This document shows positions 24,794 to 33,230 of a DNA stretch of 64,000 bases, in pieces. The stretch lies in assembly GCA_040765295.1 (NCBI GenBank), contig JAXGSB010000001.1:186001-250000 (forward strand), in the 5' to 3' direction. The DNA is from Scatomorpha sp040765295. Its GTDB lineage: Bacteria; Bacillota; Clostridia; Oscillospirales; Oscillospiraceae. The translations under genes were made by a program, and so were the position numbers. Position 1 is the first letter of the stretch; every line of letters begins with the position of its first letter. The notes under the pieces are model-generated. The model did no database searches and was not told the origin of the DNA. It saw only the letters and a program-made list of their open reading frames with translations.

Positions 24794-25465
24794 ATGCGGA
24801 AAAGCACGGTGACGCCTACCAGAATGGTTCTAAACCAGCTCAAGGGCAGATACAGGACGGCTAAAAGAGGCCACAAGCTTCTCAAAGACAAGAGAGACGA
24901 GCTGATGCGCCAGTTTTTGGATGTAGTGCGTCTCAACAAGGAGCTTCGTGAAAAGGTTGAGGAAGGGCTTACAGAGGCCTTTGCCTCGCTGACTGTCGCC
25001 TCGGCCATCATGTCTCCGGAATTTCTGGAGCAGGCGCTGCTCTATCCAAGACAAGAGGTTGAGCTGGAACGCAGCTATAAGAACATAATGAGCGTGAATG
25101 TGCCCCGCTACGCTTTTAAAACCAAGTCTCAGGATCCTTCCGAAATATATTCCTATGGCTTTGCCCAAACCTCGGGCGAGCTGGACGATGCTCTCGGAGC
25201 TCTTGCCAAGGTCTTCGAGGACATGCTGGAGCTCGCAGAAGTCGAGAAGGGCATGCAGCTCATGGCGGAAGAGATCGAAAAGACAAGAAGAAGAGTCAAC
25301 GCTCTGGAGTATGTAATGATTCCCGAACTTGAGGAGAATATAAAATATATCACCATGAAGCTCGAGGAAAATGAAAACGCCACCAAGGTAAGACTCTTAA
25401 AGGTCAAGGATATGGTTCTGGAAAAGGCCAGAAACTTCAAATACTCCGAAACCGGCAGGGCATAA
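24794..25465 (+). CDS. ntpD: V-type ATPase subunit D (central shaft)
   Basis: A 223-residue long helical hairpin forming the rotating shaft. The start VTPTRMVLNQLKGRYRTAKRGHKLLKDKRDEL and the C-terminal RRVNALEYVMIPELEENIKYI are diagnostic. It is the last gene of the operon; a terminator follows within 10 bases. Confidence 0.96.
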   Translation: MRKSTVTPTRMVLNQLKGRYRTAKRGHKLLKDKRDELMRQFLDVVRLNKELREKVEEGLTEAFASLTVASAIMSPEFLEQALLYPRQEVELERSYKNIMSVNVPRYAFKTKSQDPSEIYSYGFAQTSGELDDALGALAKVFEDMLELAEVEKGMQLMAEEIEKTRRRVNALEYVMIPELEENIKYITMKLEENENATKVRLLKVKDMVLEKARNFKYSETGRA

Positions 25466-25471
25466 GAAGAA

Positions 25472-25504
25472 CGGACGGCAAAATTTGCCGTCCGGCTTTT
25501 TTAT
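25472..25504 (+). terminator. V-ATPase operon terminator
   Basis: CGGACGGCAAA and TTTGCCGTCCG are perfect 11-base arms around one base (25472-25494), followed by GCTTTTTTAT. Confidence 0.88.
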
Positions 25505-25610
25505 ATTGAGAAAATACAAATAAAACAGAAATACAAAACCACATAAATTGCACTAGCGCTTAAATTTATTAATTGCATATCTGTTTGGCGTCGCAAGCAG
25601 GGAAATTTTC

Positions 25611-25639
25611 TTGACATGGTTCAGAAACTTAAATATAGT
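25611..25639 (+). promoter_or_regulatory. Promoter of a putative small RNA
   Basis: TTGACA (25611-25616), 17 bases, TATAGT (25634-25639). It lies in the 493-base gap between the V-ATPase and SH3 genes, and no coding frame follows it. Confidence 0.75.
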
Positions 25640-25645
25640 GAAAAT

Positions 25646-25715
25646 GGAATCGGAAAGGGAGCGGCTGTTAAGCTGCAAACCTTAGGGAGCCAATCTCCCG
25701 TCCGATTCCTTTTTT
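25646..25715 (+). ncRNA. Putative 70-nt structured small RNA
   Basis: Seven bases after the -10 box, GGAATCGGA (25646-25654) pairs with TCCGATTCC (25701-25709), followed by six T (25710-25715). Inside are two further stems. AAGG/CCTT (25655-25658 with 25680-25683) extends through a small internal loop to GCGGC/GCTGC (25661-25665 with 25672-25676). GGGAG/CTCCC lies at 25685-25689 and 25695-25699. Together they form a compact three-way junction closed by the outer stem, which also serves as terminator. I tested it by eye against c-di-GMP, c-di-AMP, fluoride, TPP and preQ1 riboswitch patterns without a match. It looks like a standalone transcript of unknown role. Confidence 0.6.
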
Positions 25716-25813
25716 ATTGCTTTTTTACTTTGCGCATTTTCACTTATACTTGCGTGCTTGTATTGTATCTGCTAATATAAAAGTACTAGAGAAGATAGAA
25801 ATATAAAATTATC

Positions 25814-25847
25814 TGTTTATTTTGCTGCATTTTTTGCAAAATAAACA
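25814..25847. repeat. Perfect inverted repeat upstream of module 1 promoter
   Basis: TGTTTATTTTGC and GCAAAATAAACA, 12-base arms with a 10-base loop, 20 bases before the -35 box. Only the TTTTTGCAAAA part recurs before module 2. It may bind a regulator or end a transcript. Confidence 0.45.
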
Positions 25848-25867
25848 AAAAAATCGGAAAATAAAGC

Positions 25868-25896
25868 TTGACAGCACCGTAATAAGCTGTTACAAT
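25868..25896 (+). promoter_or_regulatory. Promoter of SH3 module 1
   Basis: TTGACA (25868-25873), 17 bases, TACAAT (25891-25896). The heptamer GTTACAA occurs at 25889-25895 and again at 25900-25906, one helical turn apart, overlapping the -10 box. Nearly the same sequence stands before module 2. Confidence 0.8.
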
Positions 25897-25958
25897 TCGG
25901 TTACAAATGTAAAACTTTGTATTTTTCTTGATAACTGTCAGTTTGAGGAGGGAAAGCA

Positions 25959-26246
25959 ATGGCGACAGTCGAGGGATTAACTTACAGGGGAAAGCCTCTT
26001 CGTCGTCACGAAAACACTGTCGTATACGGAGATCCCTCCGAGAGGCATATTATCGTTATGAAAATACTGGAGACGGGTAAGATAAATAATCTGGAGGTCG
26101 CGACAAAAGTCGAGGTCTCTTTAGAAAAGACGGATGCAAACCTTTCCAACTGTAGCAGAGTCGAAAGGAGAAGCGAAAAGAAATCTCTCTATTCCGCAAT
26201 GAATCTAGGCGCCATTTGGCTTGAAAGAGCCCTCGCTTGGGAATAG
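25959..26246 (+). CDS. Conserved 95-residue protein of unknown function (module 1)
   Basis: A small soluble protein with no signal peptide or membrane segment. It begins ATVEGLTYRGKPLRRHENTVVYGDP and ends in SEKKSLYSAMNLGAIWLERAL. I recognise the pattern as one seen in clostridial genomes without known function. A paralogue with about 75% identity by eye lies at 27925-28212. Each copy is first in a two-gene unit with a secreted SH3 protein, so the pairing is probably functional. The ribosome binding site GAGGAGGG is strong. Confidence 0.8.
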   Translation: MATVEGLTYRGKPLRRHENTVVYGDPSERHIIVMKILETGKINNLEVATKVEVSLEKTDANLSNCSRVERRSEKKSLYSAMNLGAIWLERALAWE

Positions 26247-26287
26247 TCATTACTATATAAGAAATATTGTTTTAGGGGTATTTTGCT

Positions 26288-27688
26288 ATGAAGAAATTTT
26301 TAACGTCTATACTGACATTCTGCCTGACGGTAGTGATTCTTGCGCAAGTCGCTGTTGTCGCGGCGCAAGTCGGCTATGTCAATACCACGGTGCGCTTCAG
26401 AACTCAGCCCAAGCAGGACGCTTCATATTCTTACTCGATTTATGTGGGCAATAAAGTCAATGTTCTTTCCGAGAGCAATGGCTGGTATAAGGTTGAATTC
26501 AAAGGTGATACGGGCTATATAAAGACAAAGTATGTAACTGTGTCCAATAAATCGAAGAGCTCCGGCACGCAGAGCACACAGTCGAACCAGCCATCAAGCG
26601 GCATAGGATATGTAAGGGTTGCCGTTCGCCTCAGAAACGAGCCTAAGCAGGACGCCGGATCCATCATGACGCTTTATCCGGGAGTTCAGGTCAAAGTTCA
26701 CTCCACCTCCAACGGCTGGTGCTGGGTTTCGTATAAGACGACGACAGGCTATATAAAAGCCCAATATCTCTACATATCCGGCAGTGGCAGCTCGTCTGGG
26801 CCCACAAGCGGCATAGCCAAAGTCAACACAGCCGTTCGCCTCAGGAATGAGCCTAAACAGGACGCCGCTTCCAGCATGACGCTATATCCCTATGTGGAAG
26901 TGACTGTCCACTCCAATACCAACGGCTGGTGCAAGGTCGACTATAAGGGTACGGTAGGCTATATAAAGGCCCAGTATCTCAGCGGCGGAACGGGAGGCGG
27001 CACAGCGCCGGCAAAACCTCCTCCGGGACCTCCCAAGCTCGAGAGCGGCATAGGCAGAGTCCTTGTTGCCGTTAAATTCAGGAAAGAACCTAAGCAGGGC
27101 GCCGTATCTCTCGATAAACTCTATCCGGGCTTTGAAGTAGAGGTCGTCTCCACTACCGACGGCTGGTGCAAGTGCGTTTATAAGGGCGCAACAGGCTATA
27201 TAAAGGCCCAATATCTCGATATAAGAGGAATTCCGGTTCCCCCGCCTCCCCCCGTTGTCACCCCGGAAGATTTAACCTTCAGGGGTACAGGCAAGATTAA
27301 AGTCGCAGTCCGTTTCAGGACTGAACCCGGGGAAGGCGCCCCGTCGAAATATGTTCTCTATCAGGGTTTCGAGTGTCTTGTTCTTAAGAAAATGGGCGAA
27401 TGGGTTGCCTGCGAATACAGGGGCACTTTGGGCTATTTCAAAGCGGATTATGTCGAACTTAAAAAAGAGGCAATTAATCCTCTCACCGAGCCGGGCGTGT
27501 TGACCCGCACGGGAAATATAAACGCCAAGAATATATATATGAAGCTCGGTCCCGGATATGGCTATGGAACTGTTAGAACTCTAATTCTGGGAGAAGATGT
27601 CGATGTCTACGAAGTCCACGGAGACTGGTGTAGGATAATCACCAAAAAGGGCGACGCGGGATATGTGCTCAGCAGCTCTGTGACTTAA
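26288..27688 (+). CDS. Secreted protein with six SH3-like repeats (module 1)
   Basis: A 466-residue exported protein. Residues about 1-27 form a signal peptide (KKFLTSILTFCLTVVILAQ, then AVVAAQ). Six bacterial SH3-like domains follow, each starting like VRLRNEPKQDA and ending GYIKAQY, joined by Ser/Gly- and Pro-rich linkers (about residues 96-107 and 236-250). Such domains bind cell-wall peptides. Unlike its paralogue at 28250-29926 it has no catalytic domain and stops after the sixth domain. It lies 41 bases after the 95-residue protein, and a terminator follows at 27741. Confidence 0.88.
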   Translation: MKKFLTSILTFCLTVVILAQVAVVAAQVGYVNTTVRFRTQPKQDASYSYSIYVGNKVNVLSESNGWYKVEFKGDTGYIKTKYVTVSNKSKSSGTQSTQSNQPSSGIGYVRVAVRLRNEPKQDAGSIMTLYPGVQVKVHSTSNGWCWVSYKTTTGYIKAQYLYISGSGSSSGPTSGIAKVNTAVRLRNEPKQDAASSMTLYPYVEVTVHSNTNGWCKVDYKGTVGYIKAQYLSGGTGGGTAPAKPPPGPPKLESGIGRVLVAVKFRKEPKQGAVSLDKLYPGFEVEVVSTTDGWCKCVYKGATGYIKAQYLDIRGIPVPPPPPVVTPEDLTFRGTGKIKVAVRFRTEPGEGAPSKYVLYQGFECLVLKKMGEWVACEYRGTLGYFKADYVELKKEAINPLTEPGVLTRTGNINAKNIYMKLGPGYGYGTVRTLILGEDVDVYEVHGDWCRIITKKGDAGYVLSSSVT

Positions 27689-27740
27689 GGCGTCTAAATA
27701 AGAAAAACAATCAGCTATAAAAAGTGAATAACTGTTAAGG

Positions 27741-27766
27741 CCTCCCTTTAAAAAAGGGAGGTTTTA
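27741..27766 (+). terminator. Terminator of SH3 module 1
   Basis: CCTCCCTTT and AAAGGGAGG with a three-base loop, followed by TTTTAA. Confidence 0.8.
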
Positions 27767-27831
27767 ACACCTCTTATGAGCCTTGCGTTGCCACAAATTT
27801 TTGCAAAAAGTAAAAAAACAGAAAATAAAGC

Positions 27832-27860
27832 TTGACAAGACTGTAATAAGCTGTTACAAT
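27832..27860 (+). promoter_or_regulatory. Promoter of SH3 module 2
   Basis: TTGACA (27832-27837), 17 bases, TACAAT (27855-27860), with the same GTTACAA-N4-GTTACAA pair as module 1. The whole stretch to the start codon is nearly identical to the first copy. Confidence 0.8.
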
Positions 27861-27924
27861 TCGGTTACAAAAAGCTATAACCTTGTATTTATCTTGATAA
27901 TTGTCAGTTTGAGGAGGGAAAGTT

Positions 27925-28212
27925 ATGGCGGCAGCCAAGGAATTAACTTACAGGGGGAAGCCTCTTCGTCGCCACGAAAACACTATCATATACGGGGATC
28001 CCGCTGAGAAGTATCTCATTGTTATGAAGATACTGGAAACGGATAAGATAAAGGATTTGGATGTCGCGACAAAAGTCGAGGTCTCTTTAGAGAGGACTGA
28101 AGAAAGTCTCTCCAGTCGCAACAGAGTCGAAAAGAGAAGCGAAAAGAAATCTCTCTATTCCGCAATGGACCTCGGCGCCGTATGGCTTGAAAGAGCCCTC
28201 GCTCAGGAATAG
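27925..28212 (+). CDS. Conserved 95-residue protein of unknown function (module 2)
   Basis: A paralogue of the protein at 25959-26246 with the same length and no gaps. The blocks LTYRGKPLRRHENT, VATKVEVSLE and SEKKSLYSAM are unchanged; differences are mostly conservative, such as DPAEKYLIV for DPSERHIIV. It is cytosolic by sequence. It is the first gene of the second unit and is followed 37 bases later by the SH3-NlpC/P60 gene. Its preservation in both copies suggests selection on the pair rather than decay. Confidence 0.8.
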   Translation: MAAAKELTYRGKPLRRHENTIIYGDPAEKYLIVMKILETDKIKDLDVATKVEVSLERTEESLSSRNRVEKRSEKKSLYSAMDLGAVWLERALAQE

Positions 28213-28249
28213 TCATCACTATAAAATTATGTTTTAGAGGTATTTTACT

Positions 28250-29926
28250 ATGAAGAAATTTTTAGTATCTATGCTTACATTCTGTCTCACTGTAGTGATT
28301 CTGGCGCAAAGCGCCATCGCTGCAGTGGAGGTCGGTCGTGTCAATACCGCAGTGCGCTTCAGAAACGAGCCCAAGGACAGCTCTTCATACGGCTTTTCAG
28401 TTTACGAGGGCTATGAAGTCAGAGTTCACTCCGAGAGCAACGGTTGGTACACGGTTGAGTTCAATGGCAAGACAGGCTATATAAAGACCAAGTATGTTGA
28501 TGTAAGCCATAAATTGAACAACACCGCCGTACAAAACAGTCAAGCGGCAAATACCGGCAGTTCTCAGTCTAAGCCCGCAAGCGGCACAGGCTATGTGAAG
28601 GTTGCCGTTCGCTTTAGAGACGAGCCGAAGGAAGATGCCAATTCCGTCTTCACGCTCTATCCGGGAACGCAGGTACAGGTTCTCTCCACCGCCGACGGTT
28701 GGTGCAAGGTTGAGTTCAACGGCGCAACAGGCTATATAAAGCCCGAATATCTCGATATCAAGACGGCTGAGCTACAAACGGCAGCCGAGACACAAAAGGC
28801 TCCCGAAACTCCTGCGCCTGCGCCGTCCAAGCTCACAAGCGGTATGGGCATAGTCAATGTTGCCGTTCGCTTCAGAGACGAGCCGAAGGAAGATGCCAAT
28901 TCCGCCTTCACGCTCTATCCCGGCGCGGAAGTAATAGTTGTCTCCACCGCCGACGGCTGGTGCGCAGTCAATTATAACGGCGCAACAGGCTATATAAGAC
29001 CCGACTATCTAAATATCAGAGCAGCCGAGATTCCGGCTCTTCCCTCTTCTTCGTCTTATTCCCCTCCTCCGGTAGAAACGGAATTCAGGGGCACGGGCAC
29101 GATCAAAGTAGCCGTCCGCTTTAGGAATGAGCCCAAGGAAGATGCCACATCGACTCAAACTCTCTATCCGGGCTACAACTGCCTTGTCCTTTCAAAGCAG
29201 GGCGAATGGGCCATCTGCGAGTATGCGGGCAGGAGAGGCTATGTCAAAGCGGATTATATTGCCCTCACGACAGAGTCCATAAACCCCCTCACCGAGCCGG
29301 GCGCATTGACCGGCAGGGCCAAGGTAAACAAAGATGGAACATACCTGAGGCTCGGCCCCGCATATAACTATGGAGTTGTACGACTTCTTAACCTTGACGA
29401 AGATGTCAGCGTCTACGAGATGCAGGGAAACTGGTACAGAGTGATTGCCGCCGGCGACGGAGGATATGTACACAAAGACGCTCTGAACATAGCCGGAGTT
29501 AGGAAGAACGCGTCTACGGCTAGAAACGCGGTCAGCCAGGGCTACGTTGAAAGCAGCAGCATAGGCCAGACGATAGTGGACGAAGCCAGGAAACACCTCG
29601 GCATCAAGTATGTTTACTCTCAGGAAAGCCCCGCCATGGGCTTCGACTGCTCGGGCTTTGCGTGGTATGTGTTCAGACAGTGCGGTATCGATATACAGAG
29701 AACCGCGCAGGGCATCTTCGATAACGACGGAACAAGTGTGGGCTATGATCAGCTCCAAGCCGGAGACCTGGTATTCTTAGGCTCGAGCGAGAGCAATGTA
29801 AGCCATGTCGGTATCTATATCGGCAACGGCGAGTACATACACTCCAGCTCCACTAAGGGCAAGGTTGTCATCAGCAACCTCGACAACAGCAAAATATACA
29901 TCGGCGCACGCAGAGTTTTCGGCTGA
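28250..29926 (+). CDS. Secreted SH3-repeat NlpC/P60 peptidoglycan endopeptidase (module 2)
   Basis: A 558-residue exported cell-wall hydrolase. A signal peptide (about 1-26) is followed by five SH3-like domains of the type VRFRDEPKEDAN...GYIKPEY, then an NlpC/P60 domain from about residue 435. The catalytic residues are Cys467 in FDCSG, His519 in SHVGIYIG and His531 in YIHSSS. Enzymes of this family cut peptide stems, usually between D-Glu and the diamino acid. It shares an ancestor with the gene at 26288, which lacks the catalytic part. A strong terminator follows. Confidence 0.93.
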   Translation: MKKFLVSMLTFCLTVVILAQSAIAAVEVGRVNTAVRFRNEPKDSSSYGFSVYEGYEVRVHSESNGWYTVEFNGKTGYIKTKYVDVSHKLNNTAVQNSQAANTGSSQSKPASGTGYVKVAVRFRDEPKEDANSVFTLYPGTQVQVLSTADGWCKVEFNGATGYIKPEYLDIKTAELQTAAETQKAPETPAPAPSKLTSGMGIVNVAVRFRDEPKEDANSAFTLYPGAEVIVVSTADGWCAVNYNGATGYIRPDYLNIRAAEIPALPSSSSYSPPPVETEFRGTGTIKVAVRFRNEPKEDATSTQTLYPGYNCLVLSKQGEWAICEYAGRRGYVKADYIALTTESINPLTEPGALTGRAKVNKDGTYLRLGPAYNYGVVRLLNLDEDVSVYEMQGNWYRVIAAGDGGYVHKDALNIAGVRKNASTARNAVSQGYVESSSIGQTIVDEARKHLGIKYVYSQESPAMGFDCSGFAWYVFRQCGIDIQRTAQGIFDNDGTSVGYDQLQAGDLVFLGSSESNVSHVGIYIGNGEYIHSSSTKGKVVISNLDNSKIYIGARRVFG

Positions 29927-29965
29927 GCGCAGAATAAAATATAAGCAAATAACAAGATTAATAAG

Positions 29966-29998
29966 TCATCCGCCTTATTGCAAGGCGGATGATTTTTT
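29966..29998 (+). terminator. Terminator of SH3 module 2
   Basis: TCATCCGCCTT and AAGGCGGATGA with a five-base loop, followed by TTTTTT (29993-29998). The convergent ABC gene ends 20 bases further. Confidence 0.9.
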
Positions 29999-30017
29999 GA
30001 GCTTATTTTTTCTTTGC

Positions 30018-32948
30018 TTATTCTGTCCTCAAAGCATCCATGGGATGCATGTTCGAGGCCACGCGCGAGGGAATCAGACCTGCAATAAGCGTTAAGACGA
30101 AAGAGATTATAAGCAAGGCCAAGGCCACCTGCCAGGGCAAAACAGCCCGCAGCTCGTCAATATTCGTCAGAGATTGAATGACGGAGTTTATGGGGATAAT
30201 CAGCAGAGAGGCTATCGCTACTCCCAAAGCCCCCGCCGCCAAGCCTTCAATAATCGTCTCCGCATTAAAGACCTGAGAAACATTTCGCTTCGATGCTCCC
30301 AGAGCCCTAAGTATGCCGATCTCCTTGGTTCTCTCCAAAACGGAAATATAGGTAATAATTCCTATCATAATAGAGGAAACAACAAGAGAAATGGCCACAA
30401 AGGCAACCAGCACATAGGTGATACCCGATATGATCAGGGTTATAGAGCTCATCAGCAGGGCAATATAGTCGGTATATTGAATCTGCTTCTCCTCGGGCTG
30501 AGAGTCGTTATAGGCGGCGATGCAGTCGGCAATACCGTCCTTATCGGTGAAGGACTTTGCATATAATAAAATCCGCTCCGGCGCATCCGGGTCCTGCTCG
30601 CCCAAGATTTTTAAATTCTCTTCAAAAGAACTGTCGGAAAAAGTTGTCGCCACAAACTCATCATATAACTTGCTCCCCAGCTCCTCATCTATGTCCATGG
30701 AGTCGAAAGCCGAAGCCAGCGGATTTTTCGGCATCCGCTCCAGCTGAGCTCTCACTCGGGCGGCATAATCTTTTTGAATTTGTTCGCGCATGCCCGTTTC
30801 AACCGCCGAAAAGAGCTCCTCATCGCTCATAGTCTCAATATATGCCCGTATATCCTCTAAGTTAATTCCCATCTGCTCGGCATACTCCGCTATCAGATTT
30901 TCTTCTATAGTGGCCCTGTCGAGTCTTTCCATCTGCTTGTCGATAATAGACTGAAGCTCATCCTCGGGCATTTGGCTTCGGGCCCAAATATAATATTCCG
31001 CCCTGGCCGCCGCATCCTGCTCCTCAGCAAAGTCTTTAAAGCGAAGCAGCTTGTTCTCATCGCTCAAATCCCTGTCTTCATCGGTCATAAAGCGCTTGCC
31101 CTGCAAGATGTCGTAGGTCTCATCCTCTTTCTGCTCTTTAAGTGCGGGCAGGGTATTGTTTCGGGCAATCAAATCCCTTGTCAGGCTCGGCAGATACGCA
31201 AAGCTCCCCTGTATGCGATACGATGCATCTTCCCCCGCCCTTATAATGCCGACAACCTTCAATTTAAGACCCACATCTTTCGAGTCATATAAAAAGCTGC
31301 GGCCGCCGGGGGTTTCCGTCAAATCCACCCAGAGCGTTCCGCCTTCGCTCCTGCGGTAGCGTTCGCCGGGCATAATAACCTTGAGTTCCAAGTTCATGAA
31401 ATCATCATAGGTAAAAGTGGGCTCATCCACCTCCAAAGTCAGGGCCTCGCCCCTATAGAGCTGGTCCATCATGAGATTTAAGTCTTCCTTGTCCTTAAGC
31501 CCCAAACTATACAAGGTTATATCCGCAACCCGATTGCTGTAAGGCAAGACGAAGACAATTTCTTCGGGTTTTAAGGGCCAGCGGCCGTGAATCAGCTCAT
31601 ATTGCGAGGTGATCATTCCCGAAACCGAAGTCCCGTCCTCGGCTGCCACCAACTCCTCGAACAGCTGCATATTGCCGAAGAGCGTAAATTGGCGCAGAAA
31701 GTTGTTTTGGTATGCGTCCGAGTCCAAAGCCTCTTCCATCACATCCAAAAGCTCCACCTGATAAACCTCATCGTTGGCGTGCCTGGTAAAAACCGGCAAA
31801 TCCATCTGATATGAATAGTGCACGGTCGATACATACTGCCGAAGCTCGGGGTCGCTTTCCACATAAGTCTTAAAGCTCTCAAGGTCGTTGCTCATGGTTC
31901 TGGGGTTGGTCATATGCTGCATAAATTCGAACATCAGATTTTCGCTGGAAATCTCGCCCTCAACCAAATCCGTCTTTCTGGGCGCCATCAAAGATGCCAA
32001 CAAAGTGTTGGTGTCCACCACTTCCCGCTCTATCGCTATGGGATAGGCGGTCAAGGTGTCTTCCTGCACCTGATTGATATAAAGCTGAATGCCGTTCGAG
32101 AGGGCAAAAATCAAGGCGATGCCGATAATGCCTATCGAGCCGGCAAAGGCCGTTAAAAAGGTTCTGGACTTCTTGGACCAAAGGTTGTACAAAGACAGAC
32201 GGAAAGCGGTGGCAAGGCTCATCCCGGCCTTGCTCTTTGTCAAAGCTTTTTCCTCGGTTTCGGTGTCAGGAGCATAAGGCCTGCTGTCGTGCTTTACAAG
32301 GCCGTCTTTCATCTGAATGATTCGGTCCGCATAAGCTTCAGCCAAATCCCTGTTGTGGGTGACTATAATAACCAGCTTTTCCTCGGATACCTGCTTTAAA
32401 ATGTCCATCACAACCCGAGAAGTCTCGGAGTCCAAAGCTCCCGTCGGCTCGTCCGCCAAAATAATATCCGGGTCCGTCACCAGAGCCCGAGCTATAGCCA
32501 CACGCTGGCTTTGCCCTCCCGAAACTTGATTGGGGTTTTTATACAATTCGTCCCCCAAGCCCACATTTTCCAAGGCCTCAATCGCCCTCTTTCGGCGCTC
32601 CCGTCGGCTTATGCCTCCGATGGTAAGGGCCAGCTCCACATTTGACAAAACCGATTGATGGGGAATGAGGTTATAGCTTTGGAAGACAAAGCCGATGGCG
32701 TGATTTCGATATTGGTCCCAGTCAGCGCTCTTATATGACTTCGTGCTGCGGCCGTTGATGATTAAATCCCCGTTGGTATAGGTGTCAAGCCCGCCGATTA
32801 TATTCAGCAATGTCGTCTTGCCGCAGCCCGAGGGCCCCAAAATGGCCACCAGGCCCCGCTCGGGAAACCTCAGGTCAATCCCCCTCAGGGCATTGATGGT
32901 ATATTCGCCGACCCGGTAATCTTTTTTAATCTGTTTAAGCTCTAACAT
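30018..32948 (-). CDS. MacB-like ABC transporter, ATPase fused to FtsX-type permease
   Basis: A 976-residue protein. An N-terminal ATPase (about 1-230) has Walker A GPSGCGKTT, signature VSGGQSQRVAI and Walker B IILADEPTGALD. A membrane helix at about 265-285 leads into a large extracytoplasmic region of some 540 residues. Three C-terminal helices (about 830-970) form the FtsX domain with the cytoplasmic LERTKEIGILRALGASKR motif. The protein would work as a dimer. Such mechanotransmission transporters move lipids, peptides or antibiotics, or signal cell-wall events, without transporting through the membrane. It has its own promoter, divergent from the peroxiredoxin gene. Confidence 0.9.
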   Translation of the reverse strand: MLELKQIKKDYRVGEYTINALRGIDLRFPERGLVAILGPSGCGKTTLLNIIGGLDTYTNGDLIINGRSTKSYKSADWDQYRNHAIGFVFQSYNLIPHQSVLSNVELALTIGGISRRERRKRAIEALENVGLGDELYKNPNQVSGGQSQRVAIARALVTDPDIILADEPTGALDSETSRVVMDILKQVSEEKLVIIVTHNRDLAEAYADRIIQMKDGLVKHDSRPYAPDTETEEKALTKSKAGMSLATAFRLSLYNLWSKKSRTFLTAFAGSIGIIGIALIFALSNGIQLYINQVQEDTLTAYPIAIEREVVDTNTLLASLMAPRKTDLVEGEISSENLMFEFMQHMTNPRTMSNDLESFKTYVESDPELRQYVSTVHYSYQMDLPVFTRHANDEVYQVELLDVMEEALDSDAYQNNFLRQFTLFGNMQLFEELVAAEDGTSVSGMITSQYELIHGRWPLKPEEIVFVLPYSNRVADITLYSLGLKDKEDLNLMMDQLYRGEALTLEVDEPTFTYDDFMNLELKVIMPGERYRRSEGGTLWVDLTETPGGRSFLYDSKDVGLKLKVVGIIRAGEDASYRIQGSFAYLPSLTRDLIARNNTLPALKEQKEDETYDILQGKRFMTDEDRDLSDENKLLRFKDFAEEQDAAARAEYYIWARSQMPEDELQSIIDKQMERLDRATIEENLIAEYAEQMGINLEDIRAYIETMSDEELFSAVETGMREQIQKDYAARVRAQLERMPKNPLASAFDSMDIDEELGSKLYDEFVATTFSDSSFEENLKILGEQDPDAPERILLYAKSFTDKDGIADCIAAYNDSQPEEKQIQYTDYIALLMSSITLIISGITYVLVAFVAISLVVSSIMIGIITYISVLERTKEIGILRALGASKRNVSQVFNAETIIEGLAAGALGVAIASLLIIPINSVIQSLTNIDELRAVLPWQVALALLIISFVLTLIAGLIPSRVASNMHPMDALRTE

Positions 32949-33004
32949 ATATGCCTCTTATCTGTCTCGATTCATATAAAAATGAATGGTTTGCAAACGC
33001 AACT

Positions 33005-33033
33005 ATTTTAGCCTATTTAATGACGGATATCAA
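33005..33033 (-). promoter_or_regulatory. Promoter of the MacB-like gene
   Basis: On the minus strand TTGATA (33033-33028), 17 bases, TAAAAT (33010-33005). Confidence 0.6.
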
Positions 33034-33054
33034 TTGAGTATTTATAGAAAACAC

Positions 33055-33083
33055 TTGACAAAAGCGGCGCTTAGCGTTATTAT
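33055..33083 (+). promoter_or_regulatory. Promoter of the peroxiredoxin gene
   Basis: TTGACA (33055-33060), 17 bases, TATTAT (33078-33083). A PerR-like box follows at once. Confidence 0.75.
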
Positions 33084-33087
33084 AAAA

Positions 33088-33102
33088 TTAGAATGAATCT
33101 AA
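33088..33102. promoter_or_regulatory. PerR/Fur-like box
   Basis: TTAGAATGAATCTAA is a 7-1-7 near-palindrome close to the PerR/Fur consensus TTATAATNATTATAA. It begins 4 bases after the -10 box and covers the expected transcription start, as for a repressor. The wider repeat AAATTAGA/TCTAATTT is perfect. Confidence 0.7.
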
Positions 33103-33230
33103 TTTGCTTGCATCCAATGCAAAGCATAGCGGCTTCTTCTAAACACCCCGTAAAAAGGGATTATAATCATAAGCAAAGACATTTAAAAAAGACTTTAAAA
33201 CAAAACACAAAACAGGAGGAAATTATAATT

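Larger units (their letters stand above)
25868..29926 (+). repeat. Tandem duplication of promoter, 95-aa gene and SH3 gene
   Basis: Two head-to-tail units, 25868-27688 and 27832-29926, share promoter, leader, 95-residue gene, spacer and the signal-peptide and SH3 region. They differ in SH3 number (six and five) and in the NlpC/P60 domain found only in the second. The divergence suggests an old duplication. Confidence 0.85.

Noticed and set aside
25646..25715. A c-di-AMP riboswitch, often found before wall hydrolase genes
   Set aside because: The conserved segments of that class are absent, the RNA is too short, and it ends in its own terminator before the next promoter.
26288..29926. Regular repeats that could suggest a repeat array
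   Set aside because: The repeats are in frame and encode SH3-like domains about 60-90 residues apart. They are not CRISPR repeats.
33093..33230. A 46-residue extension of the peroxiredoxin
   Set aside because: It would start inside the promoter and PerR-like box without a binding site; AGGAGG precedes the Met at 33231.
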